Assembly (NCBI GenBank): GCA_026261815.1
Contig: JAMPIT010000258.1
Location: 13,197,501-13,261,500, forward strand
Source of the DNA: Monarcha castaneiventris obscurior
Lineage: Eukaryota > Chordata > Aves > Passeriformes > Monarchidae
Reading direction: 5' to 3'
Length of the DNA: 64,000 bases
In this document: positions 1 through 13,300 of the stretch, piece by piece
Layout of the letters: each line of letters opens with the position of its first letter
Position numbering within the stretch: position 1 is the stretch's first letter
Notes under the pieces: model-generated
The model's database searches: none
Told to the model about the DNA's origin: nothing
The model's input: the letters and a program-made list of their open reading frames with translations, nothing else
Program-made: the position numbers and the translations under genes

Positions 1-991
1 CTAACAATGCATTCCCTCACATCAAAGAATATAAAAGAATTGGTATATTTTGTAGACTTCTGAGGTGCAGAAGATTTTTGCAGTAGCTTGGGAAGGAGAA
101 GCTCTTTAGCACAGGTGGTCCTGTACTTGTGATTTGTTGGGAGAATTTAGTGCTAAATGGTCCTCTGACTAGCACTTGTTACTACAGGTGCTACAATGAG
201 GGGTAGGATTCAAATTAGTACATTGCCCTAAAATATAAATGATGCAAGAGCAGAGCTCAGGTGCCAAATGGGTCAGATGGATTACTCTTGATCAGCCACC
301 TGGGTCAGGTGTCCCAGTACAGATCCATTCTTAGCTGCAAGATGTATGAGTGGAAGTTGAATTCACAGTGGAGTAGGGATCTTATGTTGCAGTGTCCTTG
401 TCATTGTCAGCTTAATTCAGACCTGTGGCACTAAATTATTGTGATTTGTAGTATTTATGCTGGAAAACACAGATAGATGATTCAGCTTCCTGTTTCTGAA
501 ACTGAACTCTTCAGAAACAAAAACAAAAAACCAGCTGTGTGGCTTGGAGCAGTGTGATGTTCAGTAGTCCTTAGAGTAAAAAGGAGATAAAAATACTAAT
601 TAAGTTTTCACCTCATCTAAATTCTAGAATGAAATTGCCAGTGAAGAGCTGTTAGCTACTTTGGGGTGTCAGTGTTTCTCCTCTCCACAATTTCAGTTAC
701 ATGGGCATAGGTCCCTAAAATGTCCAAAGGCTGTAGAATGTTCTACCAGCAATTTCAGCTCCTACTTTTCCATGTGGTGGCTGACGTAGCCACCTCGCAG
801 GCTTGGTGCATACATGCAAGTATCCAAGGATTTGATTTTTAGGGGGAAGTCCTTTCCTGTCTTTGTATGCAGTAAAAGTAATGCAGATTCTTGGAGCAGC
901 ACATGCTGTTCAAAAATACAAATCAAGGTGGCTCTTTTCAAGCCAATTTGGCACTTCAGAACAGCAGCAACTTTTACTGCTTTGGTGTTCC

Positions 992-1017
992 TTTTTTTTT
1001 TTTTTTTTTTTTTTTTT
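992..1017 (+). repeat. Poly(T) tract, 26 T
   Basis: An uninterrupted run of 26 T, the longest homopolymer in the window. It could be the oligo(A) tail of a minus-strand retroposed sequence, but no recognisable retroposon body lies to its left and no target-site duplication was seen. A simple slippage tract is equally likely. Confidence 0.95.
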
Positions 1018-1272
1018 GACATGTGCATCTGTCACACGAAAGAAGTTGCTGAGTTCTCAGGCTCATCAAGCTTTTAGAGATTTTGCCATCCATTATATCT
1101 CTACATAATAAGTGAGATGTAAGTGCTAAGTTTGGATCATGGTACCAAACATAACTGATAGTAGCCCTGGGGCCATCCGCTGACTTTAGCTAAATTTAAA
1201 ACTTTCATTCATAAATGCAGATTAGGAGAGCACCCAGATCGTTACAGCACAGCGGCAGTCCCAGCACACAAA

Positions 1273-1292
1273 TGTGTGCATGCATGCACACA
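1273..1292. other. Perfect 20-base palindrome, alternating purine-pyrimidine
   Basis: TGTGTGCATG followed by CATGCACACA is its own reverse complement over all 20 bases, and every step alternates pyrimidine and purine. Such sequence can adopt Z-DNA or extrude as a cruciform. The core GCATGCATGC contains overlapping RY-repeat (CATGCA) motifs. A biological role is not shown. Confidence 0.9.
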
Positions 1293-2151
1293 CCATTAAA
1301 AGGTAACCTCTAACTCAGGGAAGTGTTGTGCTCAAAAGCCTCTAAAGGTTCGCTGGCACAATCCCTCTGATTGTAGAGCTGAGTATCTGCCATAGTGCTT
1401 TATCCAGCCACTCCAGGGGAATCTCAAATGCATGCGGAAAATGTCTGCCTTCACCTAACATTCTTACTGCATTCACTAAATGAAAATGAGGATATTCAGT
1501 CCTAAACAAAGCATTTTCTTTTTTTATAAAGAAATCAAAACCAGTTGCAATTAAATAGCAAACAAAGGAAGAACTGGAATCCATAAAACATCAGGGGCAA
1601 TATTTAAAGCAACCAAACTAAAATCAGTTCAGCATTTCTCTGCTGTATTTATATACAAGTGCACTTATTTTTAAAGTACCCTAACACTTAATTTTGCTTT
1701 CAGTTGTATTTTTTTATTTGGATTACATATGGTATTGTGATAGGATGTATCAGAAAGCCATAAAGTGTTCTTGCCTGTAAAAGCAATGTCCTTTCTTGTT
1801 AATGCCAAGAATTCTTTTCCCAAAACACTCATTCCCTGCTCAAGACACTGTAGCTGCTAATGAGGAAAACACTGCAAGTACCTCATTCAAATGTTTTCTT
1901 TTGTTTATCTACAGGGAGTTTACTCTGTAATAGTGAAGAATCCCTGAGTATGAATGAGTCTGAAAGTACTCATATTCTGCCAAGAATAAAGTTGTAAAGC
2001 TTTGTGTGCCAACACTTTAAATTAATCTGAAATAATGCAAAGGGGACTTTGTCATCTTGGAAGGCTTTTTAAAGCCTCATCACTATTGTCTCAATTAATA
2101 AAAATATTCCGTATCATTCACATGGCTGCCTTCCTCTATTGCCAATTACAG

Positions 2152-2300
2152 TTGCAATGGATGGTGTCCCTCTGCGGACATATGTCGGAACTGATAGAAG
2201 GGATGATAGCGGCGCGCGACAAAATAGACCTTCAGACCAGTAGCTTTGCAGCACGTTTCCTAGGCAGCTCTGCTTACTCACAACCTTCTTTTCTAAGCAT
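2152..2300 (+). other. CpG-dense candidate conserved element or short exon
   Basis: Between about 2174 and 2220 there are six CpG dinucleotides in under 50 bases, including GGCGCGCG, while the flanks are AT-rich with almost no CpG. That is typical of a strongly constrained element or an exon. A plausible splice acceptor (pyrimidine-rich sequence ending TTACAG) stops at 2151. Two frames read through it: one gives 28 codons from the ATG at 2157 to the TAG at 2241, the other is part of a 119-codon frame at 2035-2394. I recognise no protein family in either and see no clear donor. A non-coding constrained element is the more cautious reading. Confidence 0.4.
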
Positions 2301-5300
2301 CACTGAGTGCCCAATGCTAATCAGTCCCTTTAGATTACTTTTACGAAGTAGATTGCACATTAATTCAGCATACAAATTGAGAGACTATCTTTGATGGTGA
2401 AACAAGATTAAAATACCCATGCTCACATTTCAGTTTCATACATAAAACATAAATAATGCAGTAACCCTCCCCAGCATTACAGACAGCTTCTCTGTTGAGT
2501 ACTGTTTAAAATTTACATCTATCGCAAACTTTAAAAAAAAAAAAAAGAAAGAGGCTGTAAACAAAATATTGTGCCTGCAAAAAGACTTTCCTTATGTTCC
2601 CATCCACAGGGCCCTTAGTCACAATTCTGGCCCAGGATTTCCTCATGAGATGCTGTTTAAGAGCTTTTAAAAAAACCACAATGCCATTCCCATGATATAT
2701 GCAGTTTTAAAATCTGTATTTCTGTATGGCCAAGGCTGCTGGGTTTTGTTATAAATATGTGAAATCAATAGATTGCCCAAGTCTCCATTTTTACAGGGGA
2801 TACTGCATCATTAAGTACTGAAAGAATATAATGTAACTATTCAAACTGCTTAAAATATTTCGTAACCATAAATTATTATCCAAAAATATTTTTCGAGTAG
2901 ATAAAAAGAGTTGTCAATTCTGCATAGTGAATACCTCATAAGGGGCTCATTTATGGTTGAAAACTGAATAAAAGCAGTAAATTAAGAACAGACGTAACCA
3001 TAGAGAAGCTGTAATCCACAGCAGATTTCCTTGGTGAATGAAGTATTGTTGTGTGGATTTATCCTCCTTGCTTGTACAGTTAACCAGTCACATCTGTGGC
3101 CAAAGTGCTGTCTGTGCACACAGACAAGTTGGGTTCAGTAACCCCATGGAGGTAAGCACATGCTGGTTTACGCTGTATTGATAAAGTGCAAAATAAACTC
3201 CACCGGCTGTTTCATTGGGGCATGCTATGCTGAAGGGCAGATAGAATATTGAAACTGAATTCCTGTGACTGGGAGACATAAAAATGCTGGGACATTCGAA
3301 AAACTGGAGGCAACAGCACGTTTCTCCTGGATTTTATATTAGTATTGCAGGCCTTGTTTTCTGGCAAGTTACAACAGACTGTGCCGCTGATTCACAGAAT
3401 TAGTGTTTGTACTTCCTAAATACGATAATGAATGGGAGCTGCTTGAGCTATAGTGTTTGTGAAGGGAAAGCCACTTGTTATAAATATTCATTTGACAAAA
3501 TGTAAATAGTTTTATAGGAGTGTAAACTGTTGCAAGTTATTTGATTCAGTACAGTTGTCTCTTCTGTATTGTTTGTCACAAATGCACATAATGAACCAGC
3601 TAGGATGACATGTAGACTTGACAGTGAATTAGTTTAGCCTTATTGCTGTTTGTTTAACTTTGTGATTACACACCAATCAGATAACTCGTCTCCTTTGTCT
3701 AGAGAAAAGCCACAGCAAGTTCCATATTTCTTGTTTGTTCCAGTACTTCAGTGTATTGTTGGACACTAATTTTGATTTTATATCAGGAGATTGTAATCCT
3801 TTGTGAGATCACTGGCTTATTAACCCAGAACATAAAAAAAATGGAAGATTCCTTGTAAATTTCTTTTCATTATTGAGGGCTATTTTTAATTTTAATGCAT
3901 GCTTCCCTGACAATAGATTTCAATAGAGTATTTTTCAAATAAATAAGCTTCTCTCTAGCGGTGTCTCAAACAGAATTTGAAAAAAATACAGTACAGACAG
4001 CAACAAATAATGTTATTTAAAATGCGTCACACTGTTCATTTAGAATCCACTGTCTTCATAAAGATTTTCTTAAGTATAAAATCACATCGATTTATGTTTC
4101 CCCTTTAATTCATGTTGTAGAGGACACAGTAAATAATTACCATCATCTCAGCATCAAAAGTGAACTGTAACACCTGCGTCCTACAGAAGATGACTACAAA
4201 GTGTTTATAAATTCAGGCTGCATGTGAACTGAAGGAATGTATCTCTTGCTGGTTTGAAGTGTGTGCTCATGTTAAACACATGCTTAACCACTATTACTGC
4301 ACACGTGTGTAGGCAGAGGCTCACTGCATTTCTTCCTGTAATCAGGAAACATTAACTGCCTTTAGAGGGCTGATCCTTAACTTGAACTGAGTGAAAAAGA
4401 ATTTGCAAACTCTTGTGTCCCCTTAAATTAATCACGGACTTTGAAGGTAGCATATATTATGTTTGATTTTGCTCCTAACTTAATTTAAAGTTTAAAATCA
4501 TTGTTGTCATTTTGTACTGAGCAAAGAGGTCACAACTCTATGCCAGCTACAATCATTTATATGACAACAGTGCATTTGGTTCAGGGGCAGATTTGCTGTT
4601 TGTTTTGTTAGTTAGAGTTCTTTTGTATCTATTGTTTTGGTCTAGATTGTGTTTTCTCAGGGGAAGAAAAAAGTCTGGTGCTTTAGAAAGTAAAGTGAAT
4701 AAAGTATTTTGTCTCTTTCTTTTGTCCTGAAACCTTTTCTAAAAGTTCAGAATCTGGAGGACTAAACTAGATTACTATTTTAAGGCCTATTCCAAGGACT
4801 TCAGCAACCTTCCACCAGGCCATTAGAGATTGTTGGAAAAGCAAAGAGTTAGGTGTTTTAAACAAGATTTTTTTTTTAAGGTTTACGGAAATTTATCTGA
4901 AACTCTTACTATGAAGAATTCAGAGCAGCAACCTTATTTAGTGCTCTGAAAGATAATTTTCTGAAATGGTTGGAGGTTCATTTAGAGCTATCAAATGTTG
5001 AGGGATTTGGATTTCATTTCTTTTTTGTTTTCATTTAGTAAGATTTCTTTCCAAAGAGGTCAGCAGGAGTTTTCTGAAGGGATTTAATTAAAGTTAGCAA
5101 GTAATTTTGTGTTCTGCAGCATGTTACATATTGTGAAAAGGTTATGGATTCACCCAATGCAGTGCATCAACAGTGTAAAGGTGAGAGGTGAAATTCTTCT
5201 TGTTGCAAGTGCTGAGATATAATCATTTAAAAGGTCAGTTGCACTCAAGAAGAGCATTTATTTAAGTAGCAACTTGTTTTGGGATATACTGCATTTTTAA

Positions 5301-6415
5301 AGGTTAAAATAGTTTCTCGCTGACCAATGTGATCAGCAAGAAGCATTTTTTTTGTTTATTTTAAAAAATGTCTTTATATTACTTCACTGTGTAGAATCTT
5401 TATTAGTATCCTGTGTGACACGTAATTGATTTGAAAGCTCAAACTACCATGATTTTTCACAGAATTTCTAAAATTTGATACACAGATTTAAGATCTAGAA
5501 TTTGTTTATATTATTATGTACATTGCTATGATAGTAAAGGTGTAACAATTTTAAAACATAAAAATACAGGAGGTAAGATTTATCACAGTGTAGAGTGTGT
5601 CACTTTGTATATAAATAGTTTTTCTGATGGGACATGCCAATTGTCTACAGTGAGGGGGAAGATTGATATTTTTATTTCTGTAAAGTGATTTGGGAGTGAA
5701 ATAGATTATGTAGGTGTGATTGACAAAAGTAAATTGTATTTTGAATAACAATATGGAAGACCATAAAATCAGAGGGGATTCTTAGGGAGATGAAAAAGCT
5801 TTTGTTTAAAATGATTATTTAAATGATTATTTAATTCTTACTACATTTATGTAGATAAGTTCCTATGCAATAAAAATTATGTTATGTCTTTATAGGATTT
5901 TTTTCCCTTTCCTCTAGAATCATTTTAAATTGGCATTAAATTTCTTTAAGTTACTGTGTTCCTTTCACTCGCACTGCTCAGTAATCCGTAGACATGAAGG
6001 AGGAAAGAGGTCTTTTGTAACTGCTTTTTGCTGAATAAGACGCTGCGGTCACTCTTACCCTTGATCTTAAAGACTTCCAGTACAGAGCAACATTTTGTTC
6101 AAAAAATTTTTTAAAATGCTTTTGTTGAACCATTATCAGGTAGGTATTATTCTGTCCCTGAAAGCAAAACTATTTTCATGAGATGGTATTGATTGCTTAT
6201 ATCCACTGAACATTGCACATTCCAGAGTAAATTACGCGAGCAGGAAAAAGAAAGGGGAAAAAAAGTGTACGTAAGGAATTAACAGTTAAAAATGAATGAC
6301 TTGCATTTGTTTCAGGATAATTTTTACTCAAATAAAGTCACCCTCCTTAATTTGCCTTGCTTTCCATTTGAAAGAGTGCAAAATCTATTTCCTGGGCAAT
6401 TTTGCACAGCACAGA
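2301..6415. other. Non-coding AT-rich stretch, no gene seen
   Basis: I see no gene, RNA or recognisable transposon. Minor structures are a 14-base A tract at 2533-2546 and a perfect 12-base tandem duplication at 5809-5832. The open frames at 3088-3279 and 5551-5751 are short and look like chance. Confidence 0.55.
5809..5832 (+). repeat. Two exact tandem copies of a 12-base unit
   Basis: AAATGATTATTT occurs twice head to tail with no mismatch. Each copy carries an ATTA homeodomain-type core. It is probably a simple slippage duplication. Confidence 0.9.
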
Positions 6416-6419
6416 TATT

Positions 6420-6680
6420 AATACTTTGGGGTTTAATTGTATCCTGTGTTTAAATACACTGTGGGTGAAACCCTAGACCTCTGCTTAATTGCTGTGAGAA
6501 AATAGCCTGATTTCTCTGAGATTAGGCACACGCTTATGTATACTTTGACCCACGAGTGCCTCCTTCAGAATTAATCTTCTAAGGTAGTGGGATTTGCTTT
6601 TGTACGTGCAGTAGACCCATTCATGACAAACGGTGCCTAATAAACCAACTTCACCCTCCAGACCTCTCTTTTGCTGTCAG
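6420..6680. other. Candidate conserved non-coding block
   Basis: The block keeps four CpGs within about 110 bases (near 6530-6640: CACGC, CCACGAG, GTACGTG, AAACGG) in otherwise CpG-depleted DNA. It has balanced composition, several TAAT cores and no repeat signature. Such texture is common in constrained non-coding elements. There is no open frame of note. This is inference from composition only. Confidence 0.25.
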
Positions 6681-7206
6681 AGTTTTTCTTCAACTATTCA
6701 TTTCACACATCCCTTGTCCAGTTGCTTATTAGCAAATAAACTTTAAAGCTGGCAATAGGAATAAATTTAATGATTTTTCTTAATTAGAGCAGCTTAAGGT
6801 TTAAATATTATGCTGCAGAACTGGAAATGTAAAAAATTTACATTTAATTGTTAGGCAAAAATATTCTGAACCAGATTCAAATACGCTGGATGTTAGAAGT
6901 TTCTTCGTATTTATTTTTAAAATTTCCTCCGTGCTATCCTTCAGCTGAACTATCTATTCCATAAAAGCATTTTTCCCTCTGTCATCTGCATTAGGATTGT
7001 TTCTACAAGATGTTACAAAAAGTTCTGGTTTTCAAATATTTATATTAGTCAAAGTTAGCCCTGTTTATACTTTTTGGCAATATAACTTTTTCCTTAAAAA
7101 TGAAGTACTTCAGTTTAACTAAACAAAATGTGTTGAAATGGATGGTCTTATAAACTTAAGTACACTTGGCAACAGAAAGGACTAAGGCTCAAACCAGAAA
7201 ACACTG

Positions 7207-7320
7207 GCTCAAGTGAGTAGCTCCTACTCATACAAATATCTCATTAACTTCAAAGCAACAATTTGTGTGAATTGGAGTTTTCAAAGTTTGGCACTAAAAC
7301 ACCAATCCTGACTGCAAACA
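7207..7320. mobile_element. Remnant of an ancient amniote palindromic repeat
   Basis: The sequence carries the hallmark words of a class of short palindromic repeats I know from turtle and crocodile genomes: AAGTGAGTAGCTCCTACTCA, then TCATTAACTTCAAAGC (from a TCATTGACTTCAATGG core), and a terminal CAATCCTG...GCAAACAC. The order matches the canonical arrangement. It is heavily decayed. I do not assign a family name. The family resemblance is from memory and needs a repeat-library search. Confidence 0.5.
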
Positions 7321-7324
7321 CTGA

Positions 7325-10300
7325 GACAGATGTAGAAGTTTTCATTTTATTAATGTCATTAAAATCAGGAATTGGTATTGTTAGTATTCTTTTATTAGTT
7401 TTTAATGCTTGCAGGAGCATGTCCTAAAATTAGAAGATAGAGACATTTGTTTCATTTTTCAGCTAGCTTTAGTCAAAATCATCTTTTTGTGTTTTCATGG
7501 CTCTGTAAAGGAGTTCTCTGTATTTGCATTAGAAATAAGAAAACCAGTACCCACATATTATATTTTTAAGAGTTTAGCTGCAAAGAGTTTGACTCAACCT
7601 TATAAAATCAGTAATTTATAGTAGTGGAAATAACGATGTAGCAAGAGAAGAAAATCCCAGATGAGCTGATACTTTTAATTGAATAACTGAATTGAAAATT
7701 ATATGAATAAAATATTAAATTTCTGTAAGTTTATATTTGTCCAATCAGACTTCATGCTGATTATCAGTTAGCTTTTTTTGTCTGTTAGTTGTCTGTCATT
7801 ACCTAAATAAGAGATCAGAAACAGACTTAAATGCAAGGTTGTGGGGAGTTTTTTGTTTTGTTTTGTGTGGGATTTTTTTGGTAAACCCTCTAGCTATTGT
7901 TATGGCAATAGTCCTTGGTTGGCTGATACTGAACTACATGGTCGGGACTCTCATGAGGGAAATGCAGTCTTCATTAAACAAGCCTTTTAACAGCAAGCCA
8001 AGCCTGATTAAAATCATATACAGATGAAATAATTTCTTTACAATTCCTTTGTAGTTTTGTGCATTCACAATAACTCTTTAGGCTTAATAATACTTGGGAG
8101 ACAGCTGGGTTGCTTCTTAAGATTCTGCTGTTACTTCCAATTATTGCTCAGAAATCAAAATACATAGTATAGTTTCTGTTCAAATAACTGCAAGTGTATT
8201 AATGTGGTATACAAATGTGAAATGGGTTGGGAAAAAGTAAATATTAGAGGAGACAAGGAGTTATAGCTTGCTGTCTTATATGGAATTCCTCTGATAAGAC
8301 CTGAGGAGGCAAAACTTCAAAAACAAAGAGGAAACTTTCTGTGAGTTTTGTTATTGTTACTCTAATCAAACTGCGATAGTATAAAGCTACCCTAAATTGG
8401 TTTGTATTGTAAAATTGAGCTACAACTTTGCTTAATTTATATTTGAACATTTATTAATACACTTCCAAAATTTAGACTCACAATGCAAAAAAAAGCAAAC
8501 TTTACTAAAAGCTTAGGAAAATAGGAATTTTCCCTGGCATCTAGTCAGAGGGAAAATATTGTAGGTAATGCTAAACAAAAGAAAACAAAACAATTCTCTT
8601 AAATCTATTGGTTAATTTTATTAGCCAGAGTCCAATTAAGTAACCATAATCCTGTTGATCTTTATTACTGGTGTGCATTCCTTCCATAGCATAAATCTCT
8701 ATAGGAGAGAGCTTAGGACTTCATGGATGGCAGAGACCCATTGCAAATGACAATTCACTACTAAACAAAGCAAGAAAACAACTCAATCAAAAGGTCAAAT
8801 TCCTTTCTGTGGGTGATGACATAAGGATGATAAGAGGAAAGCCTTTTTCTTTCCTTCCTTCTTTTAATGCATCCCTTCCTCAGTAAATGCAAGTCTTTAA
8901 ACTGCCCCTAATCAGCAGGACCTCCAAAGTGGGTCTAACCTACCCTGCCAGCTAACAAGGGAATCTGGGACATTAGCCACTAGTTGTCTCAACTGGTAGG
9001 ATGAGTTGGTACAAAGCTCTTTTTTTGAAGTACTTGCAATATTTGACCTGCTTTTTCATTCCCAGCCCACGCCCACACATTTTGCTTCACCTTACCAGCT
9101 GTTTGCTTTGGTGTACTGTTCCAGTGACACAACCAAAGTGCTTAGGCATGAAAAGCATAATTCTGTGCCATCCTCCCAGAAGAAGGAACTTATCCTTAAG
9201 ACTTGCAAGATTGTGCCCATACCTGTTACCAGATTGCACACTTGAGCATGCAGCGTGCCTGTGCATTTGCAAGACAAGACCTCATGTTTTCTCTTTGGTA
9301 ATCCAGATACAGAACTGTTTCTACATTTCTACAGGGTCTGCACTCCGTACTCACTCCCACAGCCTGGCTGCCCCTGTCTGAAGTAGAGTAGCCTATACTC
9401 ATCTGATTGCAGGAGTTTGTATGCAGTTCAGTCAGATACATTTTTTCCTGTGTGAGAGGAATCAAAGACTTGAATCATGTACGTTTCTGTGCACTTTTCA
9501 GTGGGATCAGAAATAATGCTGTGCTAATACATAAACTCTTGTGAATCCCCAGAGACTGTGCTGAAGTCATGAACAACCAGTGACAAGTCCCAGCATGTGG
9601 AGAGCAAGTTACGAATCACTGCAGTCCTGCTGTTCAGTATTTCACATATTCTTTCTTTCTTCTTTTCTCCCTCCTTTAAAAAATATAGACGTGGATTTGC
9701 ATCTACTAAGCCAATCTAATCTATATACTGCCAGAGTATATGAATGCTATTTCACAGGCATTGCTGTTCGTTTACAGACAAAGCAATCTTCTGCTGCAAC
9801 ACTCAATATAAAGAAACAAGTAAAATGTCAAGATTGAAATGGCAATATTTTGGCAGCTTCTTAGCTACCAAAAGTCAGATAACATTGCTAACACCAATGG
9901 AGCTGCACCAATTCATATTTTTTCTAAGTCTGACTTAAAGGTTTAAGGACTGATGTTTTCTCTTGTCTCCTCTACAAAATATTTTTGTGTATTTCACATC
10001 ATGTTTGGGCATGCAACAAACTGTATTAATTTGGAATGATTAAAAAAGGAAAGATAGGCCAAGATAGATATCAATAGATAGGGAGATACCAGGAGATGAA
10101 AGTAATATGATGTTTTCAAATAATTAATATGCCTGTTGTGGTTCTAACTGAAAACCAAAGAACAGAATATAAAGCATTCAGATATAGCCCTGTTTTAGAT
10201 GGACATTCAGTTTACCAAAAAAATATTAACAGCTACACTTTAGAGTCATAACCCAAGATTTGTATCATTAAATTGAAAACTGCCATACTACAGAAAACAA

Positions 10301-13300
10301 AGAGAGGGTTGAGCATCTGGAAGTAGGGAGCAGAAAAAAAATTATATAAAAATAGGAATCTAGCTGTTCAGTATTCAGGGAATTTCCATGCCTGCTATTT
10401 TCTTTCAAGTCTTGAATCCATTTATTTTACTTTCTTTCTAAATTTTCATATTTTCCCTAAATACCTAACTTATTAGATCTAAAATCACTACCAGTACTTA
10501 ATTTTACCCAAGGAATAACTTTCCTGAAGAAGCGTTCTTCTTTTGATTTGCCTATATTATCTGTAGATTACTGTTTACACACCTAAACCTTTGTACTGTT
10601 CCTTCCTTGCCACTTATGCATTAACGGATGCATAAACACTGCCAATCCAAGACAGTATTGTTCATAACACCTTTCCAGCTATGTGGTTTAAGTGATGACT
10701 GTACCTGTGTTCTAATCCCTCCATACATACCCTTTCATTCATTGTCTTTTTAGGTTCTTAGTTTCATGCTTCAAAAGTATCATGATCTTTTATCAGCCTA
10801 CAATAGCGAGCCTCTTCCTCAACAATAGCCCTTGATATGAAGGCAGATTGTAAATTGTCAGGCACTCTTAGACAAAGAATGCATTGGGGAAGGAGTTGTG
10901 AATAAGATTGTACTCTCATGGTCTTTCAATGAAATAATACCTCTAAGTTCACTATCAGATTTCAGTAAATTAAGGTCATCAAATCTAATTGAGAAACTTT
11001 TTACAATTCAGCTTGCTTTTAATCACACTTCAATCTGCCATCAGCTGGGCTTATCAAAACTTACATATGTGATATTTACAAAAAAAATAATTATTTTTCT
11101 GTGTACAGCATGTCAAATTCTAATATAATTTCATCCCACAGCTAAAGTTTTAATTGAGTTGGCATCTGTTTGCTCATCTGTGAAACATGTCCATCTCTCA
11201 GCAATATTGTTACAACTTCTATTTGTGTATTGATAAAAAATATGAGAGGAATTTTTTTACTATACTTCTTGAGGTAGCTCATCTCAGCAGCTCGTTGTTA
11301 TCTAAAACAAGATAGGCCAGAGGATGCTGCCATTTTAAGGGCAGAACTGTTAAAAAATATTAATTTTTTATGAAATTACTTTATTCCAGAAAAATAAACT
11401 TGGAAACTATTTGAAATTACTTCAAATCTTCTTCCTTCCATCATGTAATGTCTCTTATAGTTTAATTTATACAAATACCATAATGCCTTTAATAGTATCT
11501 GCTTGTATTATACAGTACTGACAGTCTGCATGTCACTTAAGTGAAAAAGTTCTAGTACTAATATTCTGAGAAACACTAATAATGAAGTCTCTTTAAGAAC
11601 ACATTTTTTTTTATTATAAGATCCAACTTTAAACCTGACATTTACAAGTTCCTTTTTCTACTTAGGGTGAGTATCTCTTTCCTGCTTTTTATCAAATGAA
11701 CCAAAATTTTCCTAGTCTCCTTTTCCTTTTCTCCATTTTTCACTCTTTAGCGTTACTAAATTCAGACTGTAGAGACCATATCCTGCTTTAAACCTCCTTC
11801 AGTTATTTATCCATGACGCACACAGGTCTTAAATTAGAGTTGTGCCACAACTTTTTTTTTTTACTGAATAGTAAAAATGGGGCAAAGTAGCCCCATACAT
11901 TTATAGGTCTCACTACTTTAAAACTTGAACAGTGCTAACAAGCAAACTCCACTATGCAGACAATGTGTTGCCTGGTACTTTGGAAAAAAAGTACAAATTT
12001 GGCAGACCAGAATATTCACAAAGCTTGTTTCCAGTTATGTAGGCTTTGATAAATATTACTCTTAACATCCATTTATTTTAACTGCTCTATTATCTCCAAC
12101 TTCATTTTCATTATAAAAGTTTATCTATATAACATTTTTAAAGTTCAAGTTTATAATTATATATGTACTTGAAATCTAAATAAAAAGCATAAGAAGATTT
12201 GAAGTACTTTTGAGAGGCAAACTTGAAGAGCTATGATTATTTATCTGTGACATCTTAATTCTTGAAAAGAAGGAGTATCAAATTACCTGTTGAAAATAAA
12301 TGCATTGAAACAACTTGTAATTGCATGCCTATTTTGTCTGCATTTGGATAAAACATTAACTTCTGCTGGTTTTCCTCCAAGACTGATAAATTCAAATCAA
12401 ATGCCATCCTGACAAAACAGCATTCAAATGAACATGAAAGTAAAAGAAACAAAGTAAGGCACAGTCTGGCTGTGCTGATTCTTACCATTTGTTTCAACTT
12501 GTTTGCTTACAATTATCATAATTGAAAGGTTACCAGAAATAATGTGGAAGACAGGGGCAACTGCAACAGTGATCCATGTCAGAGCAATGTGAATACTAAT
12601 GCACCTCTTCTCTAGGTGATCAGGAAAAAAGTTCAGTTTCCTTGGAATAGTGCAAAGTGCAGCGTAGTGATTTGCAAACTACGTGTATTAATTTAAAAGA
12701 AATACATTATTCAAACAGAACAGCTTATGATAGTCCTTGTCCCCTTTTTAACACCTCTTTTATAGTTAAAAATACAAGTGTTTTTTCTAGTAATATACCG
12801 ATAACTCCGGTGTTATGATTTAGGTGATTTATTTATAATGTAGCTCATAAACTGTGTGTGTTGTCTATACATGTAAGTATTGCTTCTCATTTGGGTAAAT
12901 GTGGTGTTCCTCTGTGCCCCAAACAAAAGCTTCCAGTGAAGCTAGTGAAGAGTTTTCCTCTATTTTTTAGCTTGTATGTCTGTTTGGACTCCAAAAATTA
13001 AAGGTTTACACTCAAATCCAACTTTGTATGGAGTGGTGGAGGTGGGCACCCATAACATTTACAGCCACTTGAGTACTCAGTATTAGTAGACTACTGAATT
13101 TTGATTATGGGATAAACAGATTCAGAACCGGTGCTCCAGAGGAGCAACAGGTGAAATTACCTATGACCACAGACCACAAAGTCTCCAGTGTGAGTCAAAT
13201 GATTCCATGATTCTCTGGTATGTGGGGAAATGGGCTCATGCTTCTTCCTCTGCCTATATCCTTTGAGAAGGCATTTCAGCTCTGAGAGGGAATTGGATAA

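Larger units (their letters stand above)
1..2151. other. Non-coding AT-rich stretch, no gene seen
   Basis: No gene, RNA or interspersed repeat was recognised. Open frames here are short and without domain resemblance; two of them simply read through the T tract near 1 kb. A pyrimidine run ending in CAG near 1913 and an AATAAAG near 1985 look like isolated splice-acceptor and polyadenylation look-alikes. The only structured sequences are the T tract and the palindrome listed separately. Confidence 0.6.

Noticed and set aside
9001..9381. 126-codon frame
   Set aside because: Four other frames on both strands overlap it, none with domain resemblance; typical of chance in a less AT-rich patch.
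11510..11535. TACAGTACTG word resembling a miR-101-type sequence
   Set aside because: The match stops after ten bases and no complementary arm forms a precursor hairpin.
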